Shown here piece after piece: positions 6,961 through 14,134 of a stretch of 15,723 nt of DNA (position 1 is its first letter; each line of letters starts with the position of its first letter). The position numbers and the translations under genes are program-made. Source of the stretch: Flavobacteriales bacterium UBA1112 (GTDB taxonomy: Bacteria; Bacteroidota; Bacteroidia; Flavobacteriales_D; Sanyastnellaceae). The notes beneath the pieces are model-generated. The model was not told the DNA's origin, searched no databases, and saw only the letters and a program-made list of their open reading frames with translations. Location of the stretch: NCBI GenBank assembly GCA_002313415.1, contig DCBH01000064.1, forward strand, positions 1 to 15,723, in the 5' to 3' direction.

Positions 6961-8892
6961 ATGAGGATGAGTGAAGCCCCGTTGAGATGTCCCCAATGTT
7001 TGTGCGTTTTTGTGTGCGTGCTTCTGTTTGTTGTCGCCACTGGATTTGTCGAGGGACAAATTGACCCTCCTGCGGATTGGGAAGGCAGCTCTGCACCACT
7101 CGTACGCAGGCCTACTCACTCTGTTTCGGCTACAGGATTCTGTCGGATTTTGGGTTATGTAAGAGCACAAAACGACGTGTTTCCCAACAACTCTGGAAAG
7201 ACATTGGCCGTGCTTGTAGGTGATTTGTATCGCGAGCCTATGTTTTTGACCAGATTGAAGCTCGTCACAAAAGACGGTGTCCAATTCGGGGTTGATTTTA
7301 TGGGGAATTCTTTGTTCAAAGGTCCAGAGGTTGATCCGTCGAGGTTGACCTTGGATTTGGGTTTGAACACGTCTCTAAAAATCAGGAGAGACTGGGGGAA
7401 AATCACCCTTCGAACCGGTGGAGTGACTTGGTATCGACAGAGTAGGCTGACAGTTTGGGGAAATCGAACGTTCAACAGGATGAGTCTTTTCGATCGAAGG
7501 CCTCAGACAACAGTGGACCAAAGGCCTTGGATGCGATACCAAGAATATCTAGACAAGGGTCTTGTAGACATGGGCTTGAGGTATGGCAGCAGGGCGTTTC
7601 AAGGGGCGTTTCTCGGGTTGAGTGATTTGCCTCGCGGAATGCAGGTGAAGGGCGTCGTCGGGAAAAGCAATTTCAACAGGGCTTTTTTTGAGGGGGCACC
7701 GAATTTCACCTCAAGTTGGCGTGTGCTTAAAAACGTCAATTCGCAGGGTACCGTCGCTTACAACATGCTGATTTCACGATCTGCGCTGGATACGTTGAGT
7801 TTGGATGCCAGGTCCTATCAGCTACACACTTTGGAGTGCAAAGCATCGTTGCGTGAACATGTGATGGTTGTTGAAGGTGGTTGGGGACGATACATCGAGA
7901 GTATGCAGTCTGATGTTCAACATGGCGGTGCTTTTTTTCTAGATATCCGACCCACCCCGAAAGCCTCTTGGCCGTTGTCCTTGAGGGGTTATCGGATTTC
8001 ACCGCAATTTGTCAACGTCACCGGCAATTTCTTGAATTCTTCAGTTTTGGAGGTGTTTCCGAACATTGCTGGCATTGGGGCCACGGTGAGGGCACCGTTT
8101 GAGTCTCCTTTGGTTGGATTGGGGACCCCTGTGAACAACAGGCAGGGGATCGAAATGCATATGGATGGTCGACTGTGGAATTGTCAAGTCAATGTCGGAG
8201 CCGGAGTGTCGTCGGAAATCAACCCAACGCAGGGCGGGATTTCTTACTTCCACCTCGTGAATGGCGAGACCCTGTCTCGGCTGAATTTGTTCTCTCAGGC
8301 TTGGGGGCCATACAACGATTTGAACAGTGTGTATCGCCGAACATTCGAAGTTGCCTCGTTGTCCGACTCTCTCATCGCCTCTGCCGCTTCGTTTAAAAAG
8401 CGTTTCAACACCCTCGAAGCCCAAGTAAAAAAGCGCGGAAAGTGGCTTGGAAGGGATTGGATGGTCATGTCCTTGTATCGAGCAAATACGGCACAACGTG
8501 ATTGGATTTCTTTGCCCCGTAGCGCAGGCCAAGCTTTGATCAAACAGCGATGCCTTCAGATGGACGTGGGACTCGAAATCAACACGCGTCTGACAGTCTT
8601 GGGTCACGCTGGACTCGAGCGCGTGATTGGCAACAGCGAGACTGCAAGGGGTGACGCCGACAGCCCATCCGTCTCTAATCGCTTTTGGCATCGTCTTATT
8701 GGAAGCCAAGAGATACAGACCATGGCGCGGAATCAAACTCACCGCAGACTGGGCTTTGGCATGGACATTTCCTTGTCCGAAGGAACGAACTTGTACATCC
8801 GTCAGCAATGGTATGCTTATGAAGACCCCAACTTCATGCTGAATCAACTTTCGGGTAGAGAGACCATGGTGGAATTGAAATTGACATTTTGA
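6961..8892 (+). CDS. Outer-membrane beta-barrel protein of unknown function (first of a tandem pair)
   Basis: The 643-residue protein has a signal peptide (long hydrophobic core CVFVCVLLFVVATGF, likely cleavage after VEG near residue 32). An alternative start at Met3 (6967) would change little. The mature part is almost entirely short segments of alternating hydrophobic and polar residues separated by turns, rich in aromatic residues. The last strand, TMVELKLTF, ends in phenylalanine like a BAM-recognised outer-membrane signal. No TonB box, carboxypeptidase-like N-domain or plug motif of SusC is seen, so it is not a SusC transporter. I do not recognise a named family. Several stretches parallel the next protein, notably TPVNNRQGIEM here against TPNRRGVEL there, in the same order along the chain. 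It could be a porin-like passage for the glycan breakdown products, or a scaffold for the secreted enzymes; neither is demonstrated. Confidence 0.75.
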   Translation: MRMSEAPLRCPQCLCVFVCVLLFVVATGFVEGQIDPPADWEGSSAPLVRRPTHSVSATGFCRILGYVRAQNDVFPNNSGKTLAVLVGDLYREPMFLTRLKLVTKDGVQFGVDFMGNSLFKGPEVDPSRLTLDLGLNTSLKIRRDWGKITLRTGGVTWYRQSRLTVWGNRTFNRMSLFDRRPQTTVDQRPWMRYQEYLDKGLVDMGLRYGSRAFQGAFLGLSDLPRGMQVKGVVGKSNFNRAFFEGAPNFTSSWRVLKNVNSQGTVAYNMLISRSALDTLSLDARSYQLHTLECKASLREHVMVVEGGWGRYIESMQSDVQHGGAFFLDIRPTPKASWPLSLRGYRISPQFVNVTGNFLNSSVLEVFPNIAGIGATVRAPFESPLVGLGTPVNNRQGIEMHMDGRLWNCQVNVGAGVSSEINPTQGGISYFHLVNGETLSRLNLFSQAWGPYNDLNSVYRRTFEVASLSDSLIASAASFKKRFNTLEAQVKKRGKWLGRDWMVMSLYRANTAQRDWISLPRSAGQALIKQRCLQMDVGLEINTRLTVLGHAGLERVIGNSETARGDADSPSVSNRFWHRLIGSQEIQTMARNQTHRRLGFGMDISLSEGTNLYIRQQWYAYEDPNFMLNQLSGRETMVELKLTF

Positions 8893-8893
8893 A

Positions 8894-10630
8894 ATGAAGC
8901 ATTTTCTGACCGTTTTAATGTGCTTAGGCGTCGCTCAATCTGGTTGGACTCAGCAGCTCGATCAGAGTGAAGCTTCGCGCTACTGGCTGGACGGATTTGC
9001 GAGAACTTGGTTTACTTCAGACGCATTGGTTCAAGAGCAATCGAACTCCGGTGCGACATCGAGTGGATGGAATTTGTTGGATTTGAACCCCCATGTGAAT
9101 CCAAATTCTGAGATGGAGGTTTTTGCTCAAATCCGTGTGTTGAATGAATTTGGCGGATTTTTTGGCCAGGGGACACAGGTTGATGTTCGTCAACTTCGCG
9201 TGTCGGGTGTGCTGAAGAACAAAGTCAAGTTCAACATCGGTGACATTTACCTCAATCAGTCAGATTTCACGCTGCATGCCGATGAAGGAGAAGTTGCTGA
9301 TGCATGGGGGCATGCATTCGAAGCGCAGCGTAGACTGGTTTCTTATGAAAATTTCTTCAAAGGGAATCGTTGGCGCTTGCAGGGGGCTCAGGCCAATGTG
9401 ACCTTGGATGGAGATCGTGGCATTGAGCGCATGGTTTTGGACGGGTATTTGACACGCCCACTTGGGTCACGGCAGGTTTCAGAAAGCATTTATACACCAG
9501 ATCGTGTTATGGCAGGAATCACCTCTGCTGCTGTCTTGCAACGCGGTTGGTCAGGTGAATTGCATCATGCTGTTCTCGCCGATCTCCCGAATTCTGGAAC
9601 CACTGAATACAATGTCTTGAATCCAGTAACTCATGCGATGCTTCACAAGCAAAACAAGTGGAAAGATGCACTCGTAAGGTGGACGGTAGAAGGAGGTTGG
9701 TCCAATCATGCTTGGCGCATACGCGACATGGCAAATGGCGACTTGGACAGCTTGATTCGTTCTAGGCAGGGCGGATTTGCTGGATTCAAGGGCCATTTTG
9801 TTGGACTCGACTCTTCGTGGCAAGGACACATCAGTTATCGTGAGGTCGATCCCTTCTTCCGCAGTGCTGGAGCCCAAAGCAAACGCTACGATTTTTCTGA
9901 GACCTTTTCTCCTTCGAGGTATCCGACAGTTGGGTCTGAAGAGGCGATGAGACCGTCGTCTTTGTTTGACCTGATGTCCGACATCAACATGGGAAATCAG
10001 TCCATATCACCAACCTTAATGTCCATAGCACCTTTGTTTGACAATGTCATGCCTTTTGGGAGGGCTACTCCCAACCGCAGAGGTGTGGAGTTGGCTGTCG
10101 AGAAGTTTTATCCGGAGGTCAAGTGGAAGTTTGATGGCTCTCGTTTTGCGGAGTTGACGGGTCAGGGAACGACTGAGTTGCGTTTGTTTAGAACAGTTGG
10201 TTTTGGTTTTGAATGGACCCCGTCGGCTTCAAGTGGGAGAGATTTCCGATTGTCGGTGCATGAGAGGCTTCAGCATACCAAGAGGGGAGGAAGTGAATTG
10301 GAAGCGTTGGACTTGTTGACGTCCAACTTGACAGTATCAGCTGAAATGGAGCTCTTGCCCCAATGTTCGATTGAATGTTCAGGTAGGCACGCGATGGGCA
10401 ATGGCCATGAATTTTTGAATGTACGCTCTGATTTGGGCGAACTTTACAACTTTCAGAGGGTCGAGTTGAATACCCAAGCTTGGATGACTTCGGTTGGAGT
10501 CAGGTATGACTTGTCCAGGGACGTGTTGGCACGGCTTCAATGGAACCTTTGGGGACAAGACTTGGAATTAGAAAATCAATCTCGGCTGCTGGCGAGTCAA
10601 GTATTTATTGTGATTTCTGCAACGCTATGA
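8894..10630 (+). CDS. Outer-membrane beta-barrel protein of unknown function (second of a tandem pair)
   Basis: The 578-residue protein starts one base after the previous stop. The signal peptide is short and standard (MKHFLTVLMCLGVAQSGWTQ, cleavage near residue 19-20). The body shows the same alternating strand pattern as its neighbour, with landmark stretches VKFNIGDIYLNQSDFTL, LVSYENFFKGNRW and ATPNRRGVELAVE. The corresponding places in the preceding protein read ITLRTGGVTWYRQSRLTV, WMRYQEYLDKGLVD and TPVNNRQGIEMHM, so I infer tandem paralogues that have diverged widely. The last strand, QVFIVISATL, is amphipathic but ends in leucine, a less usual terminal residue for an outer-membrane barrel. 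No enzymatic motif is visible. It overlaps the following lipoprotein gene by ATGA, so the two are probably made together and may form a complex. Barrel topology is fairly likely; function is unknown. Confidence 0.73.
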   Translation: MKHFLTVLMCLGVAQSGWTQQLDQSEASRYWLDGFARTWFTSDALVQEQSNSGATSSGWNLLDLNPHVNPNSEMEVFAQIRVLNEFGGFFGQGTQVDVRQLRVSGVLKNKVKFNIGDIYLNQSDFTLHADEGEVADAWGHAFEAQRRLVSYENFFKGNRWRLQGAQANVTLDGDRGIERMVLDGYLTRPLGSRQVSESIYTPDRVMAGITSAAVLQRGWSGELHHAVLADLPNSGTTEYNVLNPVTHAMLHKQNKWKDALVRWTVEGGWSNHAWRIRDMANGDLDSLIRSRQGGFAGFKGHFVGLDSSWQGHISYREVDPFFRSAGAQSKRYDFSETFSPSRYPTVGSEEAMRPSSLFDLMSDINMGNQSISPTLMSIAPLFDNVMPFGRATPNRRGVELAVEKFYPEVKWKFDGSRFAELTGQGTTELRLFRTVGFGFEWTPSASSGRDFRLSVHERLQHTKRGGSELEALDLLTSNLTVSAEMELLPQCSIECSGRHAMGNGHEFLNVRSDLGELYNFQRVELNTQAWMTSVGVRYDLSRDVLARLQWNLWGQDLELENQSRLLASQVFIVISATL

Positions 10631-11667
10631 AAAAGACGACCATTTTTTTGCCAATGGCAACATTGTTGACCTTCACATTGACTTTGGGATGCAGTCGTCC
10701 TGATGCAGAGGGGCCGGCCATCGACGAGTTGTTTGGCGTTTTCGAGGTTCTTGACTCTTTGGAGTTGACCAATCTCTCTCCAGACTTTTCCATTGGAGAA
10801 ACAGTTGGCTTTTCCTGTGAGTTTTCAAAGCCAGTAGATTGGACGCTGTCGATTGTGGGCATGGAGACGGGAAGTACCAAGACGTTGCAAGGGTTTTCTC
10901 GTGAGCTGCTGCCGGAACAGGAAGTGTGGTTTGGCAATTGTGATGATGTGCCATTTTTTGGTGCCGAACCCTGTCAGGTGGTGTTGAGCATTGAGGGTGA
11001 GGGTCAGGAGTTGACAGCAGATTTGGTTGTGGAAGGCACCAAGGTTTACGATGGCATTGAGGTGGCAAGTTTTGATGACGGAATTCCGTCCGGAGCGCTG
11101 GTTTGGCACCAGGATGGAGGGAACATGACCTTTGAATTGGCTCAGGACGAGGCATTGCAGGGAGGTCAATATTTTAAGATGGGGGGCAGGGTAAATTGGG
11201 ATTGGAGTTTGGGGTACATCGACATCCCACTTGACATGAGTGCAGTAGGGGTAGGGCCTGACGATTTTTATCTCAACTTAGGCGTTCTTGGAGGATTGAA
11301 CGGTGAATTTGCGACTGATCAGTACGTCAACATTCTGCTCTCGGAATCTGAAGCTCCATTTGACGACAATCCTTCGAACAATGCTTCCGACATCTTTGGT
11401 GGTGACATGGAGGTTTACAAATATCAGATTCGACCAGTGGATTGGGAGGGTTGGAGATTCTTTGACATCTCTTATTCCGACTTTGAGGTGAAGAGCGAAG
11501 GAGGAAACAACCTCAGGGAGCCTTCACAGATTAGGGGAATTCGCCTTGGCCTTCAGGCATGTCCTTTCAACAGTGGCAATTGCCCCGACAATGGAAACAT
11601 CGCGGCTCGGGCCGACTTGGATTACGTCACGTTCACAGAGGGAATTCCACTTTTGGAACAAGAGTAA
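10627..11667 (+). CDS. Lipoprotein with Ig-like domain and glycan-binding-like C-terminal domain
   Basis: The start is ATG 10627, overlapping the previous stop (ATGA); the frame stays open upstream, but that part only shadows the barrel gene. The 346-residue product has a lipoprotein signal, LTLGC, with Cys22 followed by SRPDAEG. The acidic residue near Cys gives weak support for surface export. Residues about 35-135 look like an Ig-like domain (PVDWTLSIVGMETGSTKT, CQVVLSIEG). Residues about 139-346 form a larger beta-sandwich opening with VASFDDGIPSGALVWHQDGG and carrying many exposed tryptophans (RVNWDWSLGYIDIP, IRPVDWEGWRFFDI). This build, lipid anchor plus Ig-like spacer plus aromatic-rich sandwich, is that of surface glycan-binding proteins in Bacteroidota polysaccharide loci. 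I infer that it binds the target glycan next to the two barrels, possibly in the place of SusD/SusE-type proteins. No sequence-level match to SusD is seen. Confidence 0.82.
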   Translation: MKKTTIFLPMATLLTFTLTLGCSRPDAEGPAIDELFGVFEVLDSLELTNLSPDFSIGETVGFSCEFSKPVDWTLSIVGMETGSTKTLQGFSRELLPEQEVWFGNCDDVPFFGAEPCQVVLSIEGEGQELTADLVVEGTKVYDGIEVASFDDGIPSGALVWHQDGGNMTFELAQDEALQGGQYFKMGGRVNWDWSLGYIDIPLDMSAVGVGPDDFYLNLGVLGGLNGEFATDQYVNILLSESEAPFDDNPSNNASDIFGGDMEVYKYQIRPVDWEGWRFFDISYSDFEVKSEGGNNLREPSQIRGIRLGLQACPFNSGNCPDNGNIAARADLDYVTFTEGIPLLEQE

Positions 11668-12845
11668 TGAGGCTGCTTGGTGCCATAGGCTGCGTTGCGT
11701 TGTGGTTGGTATGCGGAAGCATGCACCATGTATCATGTCAGATGTATGATGTGGACTTGACGTCTACCCCTGAGGAACGGGTCTTGTCTTTTCCCCACCG
11801 TCAGATATTCATGGATTTTGAGAATTCAACCATGTTTGGATTCAAAGCTCATCCATGCAAGCGTGTTGAGTTCCCCAAGGAAAATTCAATTGAGGGTGAC
11901 AATCATGTGGCCATCGAGTGGCTGCAAACGGATGACTGCCGATACCTTGGAATTGGTTTTCCGTGGGCGCAATATGTGGGTAAAAATCTCAAAGGCATTG
12001 AGAACATTGCTGCCATCCAATTTCACATTCGACTCGAAACTGGTTCGGCGTCAAAGCTTCCCATGTTCTTCGCATTGGTCGATTATGCTGGGAAACAAGC
12101 CAATTCTAAAATCAATTTGTTAAACGTGGAGGGGCAAAGGTTGGACGACACTTGGCGCAAGGTCGTCATCCCCCTTTCTACGTTCAAGGCAGCATCTAAA
12201 GGTGTGAATCTCGCCAACATCAAAGAATTGCGAATTGAATTCCAACGAGAGGGGTTTGTCCATTTGGATGCCATTCAAATTGTGCCTTTTCAACATGAGG
12301 TAAAAAGACTTTCGCCGAGGGGCTCCGTATGTCAAGATTTACCGGTTCAATTGGATTCTAACAAACTCTGGTGGGGACTTGAGAGCAATACGGTTCAATG
12401 GATGCAGCCAAGTGATGGAACTTCCCTAGCATTGAATTACAATCGAAACGGGATTGACAAAGCATGGAATGCTTTTGGTGTTGCTTTGAACGATTGGGAA
12501 ACCTTAGATATGTCAGGCTTGTATTCTTCATCTGCCTTGACGTTTGAGTTGCAGGGACAGTGGGCTCCGATGACCGTTGCAATTTGGTCCGCATATGGTG
12601 CTCCTCGTAGAATCCAACAACAACTGACCGAAGATCACTGTCTGCAAACGTCGGAGGGCGTTTGGCGTTGCGCTTTGCCAATCAAAGGATTTGAGCAATT
12701 TGAGCTTTTTAAATGGAAGGCAGCTCGAGAAGTTCGAGTAACCTTGACAGACGACATCCAAACCCAACTTTCCAAATTCGAATGGAAAGAATATCGAGGG
12801 CATCCTGGCAAACCAATGCGATGGTTAGAGCGACAAATGCGATGA
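11667..12845 (+). CDS. Secreted protein with two beta-sandwich (CBM-like) modules
   Basis: The start is ATG 11667, sharing one base with the previous stop (TAATG). Upstream in-frame ATGs would begin inside the preceding gene and lack a signal peptide. The 392-residue product opens with a signal sequence (MRLLGAIGCVALWLVCGSM), probably cut after the VSCQ region. Module 1 (about residues 45-208) has the pattern of CBM11/galactose-binding-like jelly rolls: IFMDFEN at the start, DDTWRKVVIPLSTF and VNLANIKELRIEF in the middle, and HLDAIQIV at the end. Module 2 (about 225-375; SNTVQWMQPSDGTSLALNY, MTVAIWSAYGAPRR, LFKWKAAREVRVTL) looks like another sandwich that I cannot place. No catalytic residues are apparent and there is no T9SS tail. 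It directly precedes the GH-A glycosidase (ATGA overlap), so it may act as that enzyme's accessory binding partner. The role is inferred. Confidence 0.8.
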   Translation: MRLLGAIGCVALWLVCGSMHHVSCQMYDVDLTSTPEERVLSFPHRQIFMDFENSTMFGFKAHPCKRVEFPKENSIEGDNHVAIEWLQTDDCRYLGIGFPWAQYVGKNLKGIENIAAIQFHIRLETGSASKLPMFFALVDYAGKQANSKINLLNVEGQRLDDTWRKVVIPLSTFKAASKGVNLANIKELRIEFQREGFVHLDAIQIVPFQHEVKRLSPRGSVCQDLPVQLDSNKLWWGLESNTVQWMQPSDGTSLALNYNRNGIDKAWNAFGVALNDWETLDMSGLYSSSALTFELQGQWAPMTVAIWSAYGAPRRIQQQLTEDHCLQTSEGVWRCALPIKGFEQFELFKWKAAREVRVTLTDDIQTQLSKFEWKEYRGHPGKPMRWLERQMR

Positions 12846-14119
12846 GCAAGTTTGCCACACAGCGGATTTGGCTCAGTGCGATGTTTTTTGTCGCCTACCT
12901 CACGTGCCCGGCTCAAGGCACGTCGGTCGTTCTCAACTCAGACTCTTCGGGATGGCATTTGATGCGAAACGGCGCAAAACACGACGTTCATGGGGCGGGC
13001 GCCAAATCGCATTTTGACATTCTTGAAAACGCAGGCGCCAATTCAATTCGTCTGTGGAGTACCAACAAGTCAGCCCTTTTGGACTCAGCGCACAAAAGAG
13101 GGATGAGTGTAATGCTCGGATTGTATCTGAGACCCGAGCGAACAGGAATGGACTACAACGACGAATACGCCATTCAAGGTCAATTGTTGGAGCTGAAGCA
13201 AGAGGTTCTGAAGTACAAGGACCACCCGGCGTTGTTGCTCTGGGGAATTGGGAATGAGGTTGACTTGCAATACACAAATACGAGAGTTTGGGATGCAGTG
13301 GAAGAATTGGCTGCATTCATTCATGAGGTTGATCCGCATCACCCTACATCGACGGTCCTTGCGGGCATAGATCCGGCCAAGATTCACATGGTGCGAACGC
13401 ATTGTCCAAGCATCGACGTCCTGGGCGTAAATGCATACGGGAGCATAGAGAGACTTCCGCTAAACATTCGCCGATTTGGATGGGAAAAGCCGTACCTCGT
13501 GACAGAATGGGGGGTCAATGGTCCTTTTGAGGCACCCCGCACCACATGGGGTGCAAAAAAAGAGCCTCCAGGTGGGGTTAAGGCATCGACTCGCTTGCGG
13601 AGATACCAGGAGATCATTGCGGCAGATTCCAGCATGTGTTTGGGGAGCTATTGTTTTCTGTGGGGGCAAAAGCAAGAGTCAACAGCCACCTGGCATGGTC
13701 TTTTCTTAAGTGACGGTCGAGCAACCGATGGTGTTGATGCCATGCACAAAGCGTGGCGTGGAGATTGGCCAGATCGACGTGCGCCTAGCATTCAGAACAT
13801 CCGACTGAACAGCCTCGGTTGGCGAAAGGACCACGTCTTGTTGCCTCATTCGGAAGTGGCAATTGACATTGATTTGGAAGATTGGGGTGGAGAACTCAGA
13901 TGGCAGTGTGCTCTTTTTCCAGAATCGACCTCAAAAAAAACAGGAGGAGATCGCCAACAGAGTTTGCAGGAAATTCCCACCACATTTTCTCAATCAGATG
14001 AGGACGGCATCTCATTTTTGGCACCAGAAGATCCCGGAGCATACAGGATTTTTGTCACCGTTTGCAGAGATGAAAGAGCGTGCTCCACGGCAAACATTCC
14101 GTTCTTAGTCAAAAGATAA
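12842..14119 (+). CDS. Secreted clan GH-A glycoside hydrolase (GH2-type TIM barrel)
   Basis: The start is ATG 12842, overlapping the previous stop; the open frame continues upstream, but only this start puts a signal peptide at the N-terminus (RIWLSAMFFVAYLTCPAQG). The product has 425 residues. Residues about 25-305 form a TIM barrel: AGANSIRLWSTN, AHKRGMSVMLGLYLRPERTG, KYKDHPALLLWGIGNEV, DVLGVNAYG and LVTEWGVNGPF. Glu139 in GNE is the predicted acid/base and Glu222 in TEWG the predicted nucleophile of a retaining enzyme. Residues about 313-425 form a small Ig-like domain (ELRWQCALFPES, then APEDPGAYRIFV and ANIPFLV). The protein lacks the N-terminal sugar-binding and sandwich domains of full GH2 enzymes, so the nearest description is a stand-alone GH2 C-domain-like enzyme. 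Substrate is unknown; the three co-encoded sulfatases suggest a sulfated glycan whose sugars are exposed after desulfation. Confidence 0.88.
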   Translation: MSKFATQRIWLSAMFFVAYLTCPAQGTSVVLNSDSSGWHLMRNGAKHDVHGAGAKSHFDILENAGANSIRLWSTNKSALLDSAHKRGMSVMLGLYLRPERTGMDYNDEYAIQGQLLELKQEVLKYKDHPALLLWGIGNEVDLQYTNTRVWDAVEELAAFIHEVDPHHPTSTVLAGIDPAKIHMVRTHCPSIDVLGVNAYGSIERLPLNIRRFGWEKPYLVTEWGVNGPFEAPRTTWGAKKEPPGGVKASTRLRRYQEIIAADSSMCLGSYCFLWGQKQESTATWHGLFLSDGRATDGVDAMHKAWRGDWPDRRAPSIQNIRLNSLGWRKDHVLLPHSEVAIDIDLEDWGGELRWQCALFPESTSKKTGGDRQQSLQEIPTTFSQSDEDGISFLAPEDPGAYRIFVTVCRDERACSTANIPFLVKR

Positions 14120-14134
14120 ACACCTGAAATACGA

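Noticed and set aside
8041..8847. Long open frame on the minus strand (268 codons) inside the first barrel gene
   Set aside because: It lies wholly inside a better-supported + strand gene with signal peptide and barrel pattern; its translation shows no signal, domain or compositional sense. It is a shadow of the real coding frame.
10540..10626. Upstream extension of the glycan-binding-like lipoprotein to an earlier ATG
   Set aside because: The extension would place 29 polar residues before a clean lipoprotein signal and overlaps the barrel gene by about 90 bases; ATG 10627 gives LTLGC and an ATGA junction.
6961..10630. The two barrels as SusC-type TonB-dependent transporters
   Set aside because: Both are far shorter than the usual length of about 1000 residues and show no N-terminal carboxypeptidase-like domain, TonB box or plug motifs; no SusD follows.
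11559..11666. Upstream extension of the two-module sandwich protein
   Set aside because: It would bury the signal peptide behind 36 basic, out-of-character residues that are a shadow of the previous gene; ATG 11667 is preferred.
12713..12841. Upstream extension of the GH-A enzyme
   Set aside because: The added 43 residues overlap the preceding gene and hide the signal peptide; ATG 12842 gives normal export and an ATGA junction.
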